Origin: Kordiimonas laminariae
GTDB taxonomy: Bacteria > Pseudomonadota > Alphaproteobacteria > Sphingomonadales > Kordiimonadaceae
Length of the DNA stretch: 64,000 nt
Direction: 5' to 3'
Assembly (NCBI RefSeq): GCF_023008165.1
Contig: NZ_JAKQZA010000002.1
Coordinates: 62,001 to 126,000 of the forward strand
The translations under genes and the position numbers were made by a program. This document shows, in pieces, positions 1 through 10,443 of this stretch; position 1 is the first letter of the stretch, and each line of letters begins with the position of its first letter. The notes under the pieces were generated by a model that was given only the letters and a program-made list of their open reading frames with translations, did not search any database and was not told the DNA's origin.

Positions 1-704
1 ACCGCTACCATCACGCCAACAAGTGTCATGGAAAGGCCTGAAGTAAGGGATAGCACACCAGCCACACCAGATGCAGCAGCAAGGGCGACACCGCTCAAAT
101 CTACGTCTGTTCGCGCCATCAGTTCAGCACTATCAGGAATATAGCCCCAAATTACACCTACAAACATAGACATAAGAACCGCGACAGAAACGCCCGTTAT
201 ACCTGTTAAGAATGCTTTGCGCATAAGGCCACGATCACCGAGCGAAGTACCAAAAGCAAATGCCAGATTTGGCCCTAAGAAAGGAGCAATTACCATAGCC
301 CCGATAACAACCGCGATATTATCCTGAATAAGCCCAACAAGCGCAACGATTGTAGAAAAAGCAGCAAGCATTAAGTAGGTTAAATCCATATGCACGCTGG
401 AAACCAGTTTTGGATATAACTCTTCGCGTGTATCAGACTGGCCTTGAATTCCCCCCGGCGCAGGGAGTGTCGCATCAACAGGTAATATATTAATACGTGC
501 CTGGGCAGAGGTTTTCACTAAGTTATGAAGTTTATCAATGGTTTGCTGCCTGTTCTCTGCACTTGTTAGCAGAAAAAACATAGCATGATCATCTTCCACA
601 TCGGTACCGCGCGTGAAGGACAAAACACCTTCACTGGCCGCCATCTTGCGGATGTTATTTTCTGCTGAAATAGGTGCGGTGATTTGTAAAAGTTTTAAGG
701 CCAT
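1..704 (-). CDS. DUF389 / TIGR00341-type membrane protein (partial, C-terminus outside window)
   Basis: This frame opens at an ATG (702-704) behind a GAAGGAG ribosome site and stays open to base 1, so about 234 residues are visible and the C-terminus is missing. The first ~100 residues form a soluble ferredoxin-like region. Hydrophobic helices follow, starting at the segment IQDNIAVVIGAMVIAPFLGP, which is the hallmark of the DUF389 family (TIGR00341). The family is found in bacterial inner membranes and its function is unknown. The gene lies 75 bp downstream of ligA on the same strand with no clear terminator between them, so read-through from the recN-ligA operon is possible. Family assignment is firm; role is not known. 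Confidence 0.85.
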   Translation of the reverse strand, partial: MALKLLQITAPISAENNIRKMAASEGVLSFTRGTDVEDDHAMFFLLTSAENRQQTIDKLHNLVKTSAQARINILPVDATLPAPGGIQGQSDTREELYPKLVSSVHMDLTYLMLAAFSTIVALVGLIQDNIAVVIGAMVIAPFLGPNLAFAFGTSLGDRGLMRKAFLTGITGVSVAVLMSMFVGVIWGYIPDSAELMARTDVDLSGVALAAASGVAGVLSLTSGLSMTLVGVMVA

Positions 705-779
705 AACTGCTCCTTCCCCCACGCCTGAGGGTAAGAGAGCAGTTCACAGCTTTCAATAAAAATCTTGGCTAATTTACTA

Positions 780-3134
<2,355 letters not shown>

Positions 3135-4805
3135 TTATCCGTCAGTATTTAAAAGTTGGTCCGCAGCGGCTCGTGCTGCATCGGTGATTTCCGCGCCCGC
3201 CAGCATACGCGCAATTTCCTCGCGGCGCTCGCTATTTGTGAGTTCAGCGACAGAAGTACGAGTTTCGCCCTTTTGATCGGCTTTAGAAATCTGGAATTGA
3301 ACATCCCCGCATGCGGCAACCTGCGGGCTATGGGTTACCACAAGGATTTGTGCATTCTTTGAAAGGCGTTTCAGGCGCTCGCCAACAGCACTGGCGGTCG
3401 CACCGCCGATGCCTTTATCCACCTCGTCAAACACCATCACAGGTGCAGCACCACCTTCAGCAAGAACTACCTTCAGCGCTAGAATAAAACGTGCAAGCTC
3501 ACCACCGGAGGCCACTTTTATCATAGGCCCAAACGGCGTACTCGGGTTAGTTTTCACCTCAAAGGTAATACGTTCACCGCCAAGCTGGGTCCATTCTGAG
3601 CGATCCAGTGGTTCAATAAGCGTGCGGAAAATAGCTTTTTCCAGCTTGAGCGGCGGTAATTCAGCAGTAACCTGTTTATCAAGTTTCTTTGCAGCCTGCT
3701 CACGCTTTTTACTAAGCTTTTCAACAGCGGCTTCCATCGCAGCTTCAGCTTCTTTGAGCTCTCGCCTTGCTTCGGCAACCAGTTCTTCGCCTTTGGAAAG
3801 CGCTTGTGCCTGCCCTTCGAATTTCTGAGAGATAGATGCTAGGTCATCAGGCTGACAGTTATGTTTGCGTGCAAGGCGACGAATTTCAAAAAGCCGTTCT
3901 TCGATCGCTTCAAGGTCCTGCGGATCAAAATTAATATCCCGCATCAAACCTTCAAGCGTTTCAATCCCTTCCGCAAGTTCAATAGAAGCCCGATCAAGCG
4001 CCTGAATAACCGGCATTACAAGTTCAGCTGCCCCGCCTTCTGTGCGTTCCATACGGCGCAACACACCTCGAAGCACTGAATCAACGCCGTTTCGGCCTGA
4101 TAGCTCAGCATGATAGGAATCTAAATCTTCAGAAAGTTTCTCGCCCTGCATCATCAAAGTGCGTTGTTGGCTTAGTTCGCCCTCTTCTCCAATTTCTGGA
4201 TTAAGCGCTGCCAGCTCTTCCTGTGCATGAAGGATATATTCTTCATCCTGTTGAACAGCTTCAAGGTCCGCTTCCATTTGCGCTAATTTTTTCTTGGCAA
4301 CCTGAAGCGCTTTGTGTGCTTTCTTAACTACACCCAGTTCTTTATCATAACCACCAAAAGCATCGAGAAGTGCACGGTGTGCACCCGGCTCCAGAAGGCT
4401 TCTGTCATCATGTTGTCCGTGAACTTCGAGAAGTTGTTCACCTATTTGAGAGAGAAGTGCCTGTCCAACAGGTTGATCATTGAGCCAAGCCCGACTACGG
4501 CCATCGGTAGTAATTTGCCGCCGGACAACAATAATTCCATCACCATGATCCACACCCTGATCATCGAGCAGCATGCAGATTTCATGATCTTGAGAAAGTG
4601 TGAATTCAGCAGAAACACTGCCTTGTTTTTGGCCTTGTCGTACAAGTGCCCGTACAGCACGTGCACCTGTTGCCAAGCCAAGGCTATCCAGCAAAATGGA
4701 TTTCCCTGCGCCTGTCTCCCCGGTGAGTACAGTAAGACCTTGGTCAAACCCAAGGTCCAACTTATCAATCAGGACAATATCTCGAATGCTGAGGCTGGTC
4801 AGCAT
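3135..4805 (-). CDS. recN: DNA repair protein RecN
   Basis: RecN is an SMC-like ATPase that acts early in recombinational repair of double-strand breaks. The 556-residue protein has a Walker A motif GETGAGKS at 29-36, a long central coiled-coil rich in Glu/Lys/Ala, an ABC signature SGGELA beginning near residue 433, and a Walker B VMVFDE ending near 461. This is the normal family length and order. It sits between bamD (26 bp upstream) and ligA (3 bp downstream) on the same strand, the common alphaproteobacterial bamD-recN-ligA arrangement. No LexA-type GTTC-N7-GTTC box is evident upstream. Confidence 0.97.
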   Translation of the reverse strand: MLTSLSIRDIVLIDKLDLGFDQGLTVLTGETGAGKSILLDSLGLATGARAVRALVRQGQKQGSVSAEFTLSQDHEICMLLDDQGVDHGDGIIVVRRQITTDGRSRAWLNDQPVGQALLSQIGEQLLEVHGQHDDRSLLEPGAHRALLDAFGGYDKELGVVKKAHKALQVAKKKLAQMEADLEAVQQDEEYILHAQEELAALNPEIGEEGELSQQRTLMMQGEKLSEDLDSYHAELSGRNGVDSVLRGVLRRMERTEGGAAELVMPVIQALDRASIELAEGIETLEGLMRDINFDPQDLEAIEERLFEIRRLARKHNCQPDDLASISQKFEGQAQALSKGEELVAEARRELKEAEAAMEAAVEKLSKKREQAAKKLDKQVTAELPPLKLEKAIFRTLIEPLDRSEWTQLGGERITFEVKTNPSTPFGPMIKVASGGELARFILALKVVLAEGGAAPVMVFDEVDKGIGGATASAVGERLKRLSKNAQILVVTHSPQVAACGDVQFQISKADQKGETRTSVAELTNSERREEIARMLAGAEITDAARAAADQLLNTDG

Positions 4806-4831
4806 CCCTTCCCCCTTAACCTAAGCCCAAC

Positions 4832-5641
4832 TTAAAATGGCCACAGCTTACCAAGCCAAGACCCTTCTTTTACTTCAGGCTCTAAGTCACTGTCTGTCAA
4901 GAGGGCATAGCTATAACGGTACCATTTTGAACCCGGATAGTTGTTTCCAAGTACAGCGCCTGCCATTTGTGCTTCATCAACAATTCCAAGTGCGAGATAC
5001 ACTTCCACAAGGCGGTGTAGTGCTTCAGGCGCATGGCTTGTTGTCTGATACTGCTCAATCACATTGCGAAAACGCATAGCGGCAGAAAGATATTCCTGTC
5101 GCCCTAAATAGAAGCGACCTACTTCCATATCTTTACCCGCGAGGTGATCATGGGTAAGAGATAGCTTCAGCTGTGCATCACGGGCGTAATCCGTATCGGG
5201 ATAGCGGCGCATCACTTCGGTAAGCGCAGCAACCGCTTCATGGGTTTTCGCCTGGTCGCGTCCCACATCAGAAATCTGTTCATAGTGACTTAGTGCGATT
5301 AGATAATAGGCGTATGGAGCTGAGCTGTTACCGGGGTGCAACTGCAGAAAACGTTGTGCGGACAAAATGGAATCATCATAATCATTATTCATATAATGAG
5401 CATATGCAGACATAAGCTGTGCACGACGGGCCCATACGGAATAAGGGTGCTGGCGCTCTACTTCATCAAACGCAAACGCTGATAACTGATATCTACCACG
5501 CTTAAGATTATCCTGTGCAAGGTTGTACAAAACCTCTACATCGCGAGCGACATACTTATCTTCGCTATCACCGGAACTACAAGCAGCCAAAAACACTGTA
5601 CTAGCTAACATGCTTGTTTTAATTAACTTTTTACCAATCAT
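4832..5641 (-). CDS. bamD: Outer membrane assembly lipoprotein BamD
   Basis: BamD is the essential TPR lipoprotein of the BAM complex that inserts beta-barrel proteins into the outer membrane. The open frame extends upstream to 5737, but the ATG at 5639-5641 is preferred. It gives a clean lipoprotein signal (basic MIGKK start, hydrophobic core, lipobox LAAC with Cys at residue 21) and has an AGG ribosome site. The mature protein is about 250 residues of TPR-like helices, beginning with a YNLAQDNLKRG segment typical of BamD. It leads a bamD-recN-ligA operon. Unlike many relatives, no lpxC lies immediately upstream; a divergent regulator does. Confidence 0.93.
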   Translation of the reverse strand: MIGKKLIKTSMLASTVFLAACSSGDSEDKYVARDVEVLYNLAQDNLKRGRYQLSAFAFDEVERQHPYSVWARRAQLMSAYAHYMNNDYDDSILSAQRFLQLHPGNSSAPYAYYLIALSHYEQISDVGRDQAKTHEAVAALTEVMRRYPDTDYARDAQLKLSLTHDHLAGKDMEVGRFYLGRQEYLSAAMRFRNVIEQYQTTSHAPEALHRLVEVYLALGIVDEAQMAGAVLGNNYPGSKWYRYSYALLTDSDLEPEVKEGSWLGKLWPF

Positions 5642-5842
5642 ACAACCTGTCACCCCGACGAAACTCAAAATATCTTGCAATATTCCTATAAGAGGATATC
5701 CTACAACCATTGCAACCATTAGTATTATTTTTGCCAATCCACTGAAGGGTGTCCCGGCAGTATTTGGTTCAGGCAGACTTCTAGCACAGCTTTATGCCTT
5801 AGCCAACGGAGAAAACCTTCTGCAACCAAGGAAGGATAGTCA

Positions 5843-6250
5843 ATGGTGCTTTACTCAGAGAGTAACCATCAAGAAAATGGCGATTTTTCGGCACGCAAAG
5901 CCGATTTGATAGATAAACATGTGGGACAACGCCTGAGAGACAGACGAAGAGCACTTGATTTATCACAACAAGACATCGGCCAAATTTTAGGTATTTCCTA
6001 TCAACAGGTACAGAAATACGAATGCGGATTAAACCGCATAAGTGCGGGTAGAATGTATATTCTAGCGCACATTATGCAGGTGAATGTGTCGCATTTTTAT
6101 GAAGGTCTACCTCCAGCTGATGAGCTAATCGGCGGGCGCCTTCATGATCTGGATATAACTACCTCAGGTATAGAGAATATTCCTACAGGCAATGTCCAGA
6201 ACGCTTTAAACGATTTAGTTCGCGCAATTCGCGATTCTAAACTCATGTAA
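5843..6250 (+). CDS. XRE-family transcriptional regulator
   Basis: A 135-residue DNA-binding protein with a Cro/CI-type helix-turn-helix at ~26-82 (VGQRLRDRRRALDLSQQDIG, then the recognition-helix region SYQQVQKYE). The C-terminal ~50 residues show no known ligand domain. The ATG at 5843 follows a GGAAGGAT ribosome site at good spacing. Small single-domain XRE proteins of this type are common in Alphaproteobacteria; targets are unknown. It is transcribed divergently from bamD across ~200 bp, so it could influence the bamD operon, but I see no operator that proves this. It ends at a strong terminator shared with ilvE. Confidence 0.85.
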   Translation: MVLYSESNHQENGDFSARKADLIDKHVGQRLRDRRRALDLSQQDIGQILGISYQQVQKYECGLNRISAGRMYILAHIMQVNVSHFYEGLPPADELIGGRLHDLDITTSGIENIPTGNVQNALNDLVRAIRDSKLM

Positions 6251-6279
6251 CAAAAAACGGCGGGTTGCGGCCCGCCGTT
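6251..6279. terminator. Bidirectional Rho-independent terminator between XRE gene and ilvE
   Basis: A perfect 9-bp GC-rich stem (6256-6264 with 6271-6279) encloses a 6-nt loop. The six A residues just left of it become a U-run for the minus strand, so it best serves ilvE. The plus side has a shorter T/A-rich tail and probably also ends the XRE transcript. Confidence 0.85.
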
Positions 6280-6302
6280 AAAATCTCTGAAATCTAGTTT
6301 TA

Positions 6303-7181
6303 TTAAAGTTCACCGCGTACTAGTGCGTCATAATCAAACATAAGCTGTTTGGTAATCTCACCGACTTCAAAGTTATGCTGACCAATTTCAGCCAGCGGGG
6401 AAACTTCAGCCGCAGTACCTGTAAGGAATGCTTGCTCAAACCCTTCCATCTCTTCAGGCATAATCGCACGTTCTGTAACCTTAATACCGCGGCGCTTTGC
6501 CAGGTCCATTACTGTTCTGCGTGTTATACCATCCAGGAAACAATCTGGCGTCGGGGTATGAATTTCACCATCTTTAACAAAAAAGATATTTGCGCCGGTC
6601 GCTTCTGCAACCTGCCCCCGATAATCAAACATCAGACTATCGTCATAGCCCTTAGCTTCAGCTGCATGCTTAGAAAGCGTGCAAATCATATAAAGCCCAG
6701 CTGCTTTTGCATGTACAGGCGCGGTATCAGGTGCCGGACGACGCCAATCAGAAATATTAAGACGTAAACCTTTAAGTCGCGCTTCCGGAGAGAAGTATGA
6801 CGGCCATTCCCATACTGCTATAGCCGCATTAATACGGTTATGTTGCGCGGAAACACCCATCATCTCGCTACCACGCCAAATAACTGGGCGGCAATAAGCA
6901 TCTACCAGATTATTTTTCTCAAGAAGCTCGTTACAGGCATCGTTAATTTCCTGCTGGGAGAACGGGACAGTCATATCCAGAGTATCAGCTGAAGCGAAAA
7001 GACGCTCCGTGTGTTCCTCTAATTTGAAGATTTTTCCATTATATGCTCGCTGCCCTTCAAATACTGAGCTACCATAATGCATAGCATGTGTAAGGACATG
7101 GACATCACAGGCTTTCCAATCTTTATACTCACCATTCATCCAGATTGTGCCATCACGGTCTGCAAAAGACGAGGATGTCAT
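6303..7181 (-). CDS. ilvE: Branched-chain amino acid aminotransferase IlvE
   Basis: A fold-type IV PLP aminotransferase that interconverts branched-chain 2-oxo acids and Leu/Ile/Val in the cytosol. At 292 residues it has normal length. Landmarks are HAMHYGSSVFEGQRAY near residues 32-47, the PLP lysine in HAKAAGLY (K159), and a GTAAEVSPL-type phosphate-binding segment near the C-terminus. The start ATG follows GGAGA. It is divergent from a marR gene, a neighbour pairing common in Alphaproteobacteria, which hints that the MarR protein may act on this intergenic region. D-amino acid transaminase and aminodeoxychorismate lyase are related, but the FEGQRAY motif favours IlvE. Confidence 0.93.
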   Translation of the reverse strand: MTSSSFADRDGTIWMNGEYKDWKACDVHVLTHAMHYGSSVFEGQRAYNGKIFKLEEHTERLFASADTLDMTVPFSQQEINDACNELLEKNNLVDAYCRPVIWRGSEMMGVSAQHNRINAAIAVWEWPSYFSPEARLKGLRLNISDWRRPAPDTAPVHAKAAGLYMICTLSKHAAEAKGYDDSLMFDYRGQVAEATGANIFFVKDGEIHTPTPDCFLDGITRRTVMDLAKRRGIKVTERAIMPEEMEGFEQAFLTGTAAEVSPLAEIGQHNFEVGEITKQLMFDYDALVRGEL

Positions 7182-7268
7182 TTCATTTCTCCAAAAACTT
7201 AAAAACTATAATAATATAACTGTTTTCACTTGAAATTCGTAACATTGTGTCTGTATTATGTCAACAAC

Positions 7269-7282
7269 ACTGACGTATCAGT
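7269..7282. promoter_or_regulatory. Short palindrome, possible MarR operator
   Basis: Five-base arms ACTGA and TCAGT flank a 4-base spacer, 10 bp before the preferred marR start codon in the ilvE-marR divergent region. MarR proteins often bind short palindromes in their own promoter. The arms are short enough to occur by chance, so this is only a candidate. Confidence 0.25.
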
Positions 7283-7292
7283 AGATAAAAAT

Positions 7293-7781
7293 ATGCAAAG
7301 AAAATTACCACAATCCAATTTATACCTGCGGGAAGAAGAACTTCGCCGCGGCATTGAGCTTCTCTACTTCGCATACCGCGACTTCACCCGGGACCCAGAT
7401 GAAATTCTGGCAGATTCCGGTTTTGGTCGCGCCCATCACCGGGTGCTTTATTTCGTGAAGCGGAACCCAGGCACCACAGTATCAGGCTTATTGAGTTTGC
7501 TACGAATTACCAAACAAAGCCTATCTCGGGTATTAGGGCAATTAGTTGATGACGGATATATCGAGCAAAAGCCCGGTACCGAAGATCGCCGACAACGTCT
7601 CTTATATCTAACCGATAAAGGCGAAAAATTTGAAGCTGATCTTTTTGCCACTCAACGTCAAAGGGTTGCGCAAGCTTATAAAATGGCAGGCCCCGAAGCT
7701 GTATCTGGATTTTGGGAAGTTCTTCTTAACATCGTTGATGATAGTGAACGTGAAATCGTTATGCGCCAGCTGGAAAAATAG
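7293..7781 (+). CDS. MarR-family winged-helix regulator
   Basis: The frame can open at a TTG (7230), but I prefer the ATG at 7293, giving 162 residues that begin MQRKLPQSNLYLREEELRR. The winged helix occupies ~45-125, with the recognition helix ITKQSLSRVLGQL and a wing ending in the classic EDRRQRLLYLTDKG. Flanking helices should form the dimer interface. No convincing Shine-Dalgarno precedes this ATG, so a leaderless or upstream start is possible. It is divergent from ilvE and followed 2 bp later by a MazG-like gene, so the pair is co-expressed. Ligand and targets are unknown. Confidence 0.88.
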   Translation: MQRKLPQSNLYLREEELRRGIELLYFAYRDFTRDPDEILADSGFGRAHHRVLYFVKRNPGTTVSGLLSLLRITKQSLSRVLGQLVDDGYIEQKPGTEDRRQRLLYLTDKGEKFEADLFATQRQRVAQAYKMAGPEAVSGFWEVLLNIVDDSEREIVMRQLEK

Positions 7782-7783
7782 CT

Positions 7784-8089
7784 ATGGCTTCAGAAACACA
7801 AAAAACCATAATGGATTGGGCGGAACAAACCTTTGGTCCGGTGAGTGATCAAACTACACTGGTGAAGCGCGCCCAAATTGAAATGGAAGAACTTCTGGAA
7901 GCCACTGCAGGCGCAGATACCGATGAAATGGGCAAAGAAGCAGCTGACGTTCTTATTCTTTTAATGCGCCTAGCGGAGATTAATAATATTGATCTGGGAG
8001 CCGCAGTAGACGCCAAAATGCGGGAAAACCGGTTACGTAGATGGCAACCGGCAGGGGACGGTACTGGAACACACATTAAAACCGTATAA
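7784..8089 (+). CDS. MazG-like nucleotide pyrophosphohydrolase
   Basis: A 101-residue all-alpha NTP pyrophosphatase-type protein. The metal-binding pattern is visible: EMEELLEA (helix with the first acidic pair), then KEAADVLILLMRLAE with the E-x-x-D pair of the second helix. Members of this MazG/PRA-PH superfamily hydrolyse NTPs or dNTPs to monophosphates, often as housecleaning enzymes. It is a single-domain form, much shorter than E. coli MazG. The start is 2 bp after the marR stop, implying translational coupling. Its stop abuts the stop of the convergent GST gene. Substrate is not predictable. Confidence 0.8.
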   Translation: MASETQKTIMDWAEQTFGPVSDQTTLVKRAQIEMEELLEATAGADTDEMGKEAADVLILLMRLAEINNIDLGAAVDAKMRENRLRRWQPAGDGTGTHIKTV

Positions 8090-8857
8090 CTAAGCAGGCA
8101 TACGGTTCACCAAAAACTTTTCGTCAACACACCAGGGATTTTCCGGCAACAGTTTCGCCATACGCCTCAGCCACGGCCCCACCGTTGGATGCATCAATGG
8201 CGGCAGGTCCTTCACAATACCAGCCTGATACATAAAGGCCATCTGTGGGTAAACTGCAAAATCTGCAAGCGAAGGCTGATCAAGCTCACCCAGAAAAGGC
8301 CCTTCCCCCAGATGGTTCACCAATTCACCAAATATCCGCATCTGCATAGCCTCAAGAGACTCATCTCCATCAAGATGAGCAACAAGGGCTTTAATGAATG
8401 GTGCTTGTCGCAGTAATTGCGGCCAGGCTTTTTGAATTTCTTCCGGCAAACTTGCACCAGCGGAAACTATCTCGGCTAGCCGCCATGCTCGCTTATTAAA
8501 AGCCTCGGTTACTTCCCCTTCAACAGCGCTTCTGAATACCATGCCCGGGATAAACTGCTCGCTCGCCCATTTATCTATCTTTAGGATAGTTTCACGCTCT
8601 GCCGCATTCACACCAAGAAGCGATTTTTCTGGAAACAGCTCTTCCAACCATATCCCCAATTTTGACGAGTCAGTGCGCCATTCGCTCCCAACCTTCAAAA
8701 CAGGAACTTGCGTTCCCTCCGTGAACCCAATGGTTTTATATGGCTCAACGGGGCTTACATGCACGAACTTAAAATCCAGGTCTTTATAATAAAGATACGC
8801 GGAAACCTTGCGTACATAAGGGCTGGTTACATAACCATATAAGGTGATATCTGTCAT
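8090..8857 (-). CDS. Glutathione S-transferase family protein
   Basis: Start chosen at ATG 8855-8857 because GGAG lies 6 nt upstream and the protein then begins directly with the thioredoxin-fold strand MTDITLYGYVTSPYVRKV; the open frame continues upstream to 8935 without a fold. The 255-residue product has the GST N-domain (cis-Pro segment GTQVPVLKV) and a helical C-domain containing the N-capping region PSLADFAVYPQM. The expected catalytic N-terminal residue region reads TSPYVRKV, so Ser/Tyr-type chemistry rather than glutaredoxin CxxC is likely. A detoxification or stress role is inferred; the substrate is unknown. Confidence 0.82.
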   Translation of the reverse strand: MTDITLYGYVTSPYVRKVSAYLYYKDLDFKFVHVSPVEPYKTIGFTEGTQVPVLKVGSEWRTDSSKLGIWLEELFPEKSLLGVNAAERETILKIDKWASEQFIPGMVFRSAVEGEVTEAFNKRAWRLAEIVSAGASLPEEIQKAWPQLLRQAPFIKALVAHLDGDESLEAMQMRIFGELVNHLGEGPFLGELDQPSLADFAVYPQMAFMYQAGIVKDLPPLMHPTVGPWLRRMAKLLPENPWCVDEKFLVNRMPA

Positions 8858-8972
8858 TGTGTGCTCCATTGTTCCATATAAACAATAGAGCGGGAAGCGC
8901 CTGCGGCGAGGCACAAACCAACACCGACAGGACACAATAAATTTATCGCTGAAATAACTTCAACGCAGATAG

Positions 8973-9407
8973 CTATAGTGTAAGTTCAAGGTGCGCACGA
9001 CCATCAGATGTATGGGCAAAGCTTTTGCCGTTTGCACCAATTTCTGCGTTAATCCGCTTTCTGAAAGCAGAGAAACTATCAAACGCCACCACATCTACGG
9101 GCTCGACCAAATCTAACTTAACTTTGTAGCGCCCCTGGCTCCATTCATTAAAAGCCAACACTTCAGCTTTAAAACGTTGCCCAAGATAATAGCCGGAGAC
9201 CAAGCTACCCTCTTCTATACGCAGCGTATTGTTTGCCAAAGCCTTTGCACGAAGCGTATTCCAATCACGAAACCCATGTTTATGGGCCACAGCCTCAAGC
9301 GATTCAGAATGTGAAAGTGACGTACCCGCTGCCAAAGCTGCTGAACGCAGTTCTTTTGCACGAGCTTTAAGTTCAGCTATCGTTGGAAAAACATTCAAAC
9401 CATTCAT
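8973..9407 (-). CDS. Small glyoxalase-superfamily-like (Glyoxalase_8 type) protein
   Basis: About 144 residues from the ATG at 9405-9407 (a GTG at 9419 is an alternative). The N-terminal half has the pattern AKELRSAALAAGTSLSHSES then HKHGFRDWNTLRA, which I recognise from small proteins annotated as glyoxalase superfamily (Glyoxalase_8, PF20066). The C-terminal half, from YYLGQRFKAEVL, looks like a separate small beta domain. No complete metal-ligand set of a true glyoxalase I is obvious, so enzymatic activity is doubtful. It is monocistronic, followed by the end of the GST gene about 115 bp away. Family recall is moderate; function unknown. Confidence 0.6.
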   Translation of the reverse strand: MNGLNVFPTIAELKARAKELRSAALAAGTSLSHSESLEAVAHKHGFRDWNTLRAKALANNTLRIEEGSLVSGYYLGQRFKAEVLAFNEWSQGRYKVKLDLVEPVDVVAFDSFSAFRKRINAEIGANGKSFAHTSDGRAHLELTL

Positions 9408-9581
9408 TTGTTTTCTCACATATTAAGCGGAACGTGAATGGGGCTCGCATTACCAAACAACCGCATATGTAAAACAAGCTGGTTGAAAACCTGATACTTC
9501 ACCAAAGCTATGCTTGCGAGCGGCAGGCGTATCAGCGCCTCTGAAGGCTAAATAATAATTACTCTGCCGTTCGTCAAGGCA

Positions 9582-9612
9582 CAAAAAAAGGGCCACCAAA
9601 ATCGGCAGCCCT
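9582..9612 (-). terminator. Rho-independent terminator of petABC
   Basis: Just downstream of petC on the minus strand, a stem pairs GGGCTGCC with GGTGGCCC (two wobble pairs), flanked by AA/TT, and is followed by a run of seven T residues on the transcript strand. It is well placed to end the petABC mRNA. Confidence 0.8.
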
Positions 9613-9635
9613 TCTTTATTCATATTCTATGATAC

Positions 9636-10436
9636 TTATTCAGCGTCGTCGTAGAAGTTTTTACCTTCTTTTACAGGCTTCCAGATCTTCTTCATTGATA
9701 GATAAAGAATGATGGAAAGAATACCCAGGAAGATAAGAACGTTCATGCCCATACGGTGACGATCTTCAAGCTTTGGCTCAGCAACATATGTAAGGAACAT
9801 AGTTACATCACGTGCCATCTGCTCTGGTGTTGCTGCTGTACCGTCTTCATACTCAACAATACCTTCAGCAAGTGGCGGAGCCATAGAGATCTGGCCACCC
9901 TTGAAATAAGGGTTGTAGTTCTTGCCAGCTGCTAGGTCAAAGTCTGCCGGAGCATCTTCATAACCAGTCAGGACGCTGAACAGATAGTTCGAGCCATCGT
10001 GGCGTGCCTTAGCAAGTAGAGATAGATCAGGTGGTAGTGCGCCACCGTTTGATGCACGTGCTGCATTTTCGTTAGCAAACGGTGCTGGGAACGCATCCTG
10101 AGGAAGCGCATTACGCACTGTTTCATCACCAGCATCATCAGGTTCACCAGCCACTTCATATTCAGCAGCAAACGCTTTGATCATATCTTCGCTGTAGCCC
10201 AGCTCAGCAAGGTTACGGAAGCGGAAGTACTTCAGGCTGTGACACGCTGAACAAACCTGCTTGTATACCTGCCAGCCACGCTGAGCAGAAGCACGGTCAT
10301 ACTTACCGAAAGCGCCGTCGAACGACCACTTCTGTTGAATTGGGTGCTTTGCAGCGCCAGCAGCCATCACAGCGCCGGTTAGCGCTGCAGTAGCAGTAAG
10401 AGCAAGTGCAATGTTTTTGAAGAATTTCATTGTCAT
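9636..10436 (-). CDS. petC: Cytochrome c1 (bc1 complex)
   Basis: Cytochrome c1 passes electrons from the Rieske protein to soluble cytochrome c. I start it at the ATG 10434-10436, with AAGGGG just upstream, although the frame is open to 10523 inside petB. A second ATG two codons on is also possible. The 266-residue product has a signal peptide to about residue 26, the heme-attachment motif CSACH (C62, C65, H66), a probable axial Met in ISMAPPL, and one C-terminal transmembrane anchor (MNVLIFLGILSIILYLSM) ending in a basic/acidic tail. It begins 7 bp after petB in the petABC operon and precedes the terminator. Confidence 0.95.
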   Translation of the reverse strand: MTMKFFKNIALALTATAALTGAVMAAGAAKHPIQQKWSFDGAFGKYDRASAQRGWQVYKQVCSACHSLKYFRFRNLAELGYSEDMIKAFAAEYEVAGEPDDAGDETVRNALPQDAFPAPFANENAARASNGGALPPDLSLLAKARHDGSNYLFSVLTGYEDAPADFDLAAGKNYNPYFKGGQISMAPPLAEGIVEYEDGTAATPEQMARDVTMFLTYVAEPKLEDRHRMGMNVLIFLGILSIILYLSMKKIWKPVKEGKNFYDDAE

Positions 10437-10443
10437 AGTCCCC

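Noticed and set aside
4314-4835. Open frame opposite the start of recN
   Set aside because: Fully contained in the recN antisense strand with no family resemblance; rejected as a shadow frame.
5642-5842. Upstream bamD coding extension to 5737
   Set aside because: Would place a hydrophobic stretch before the clean lipoprotein signal; the ATG at 5641 explains the lipobox better.
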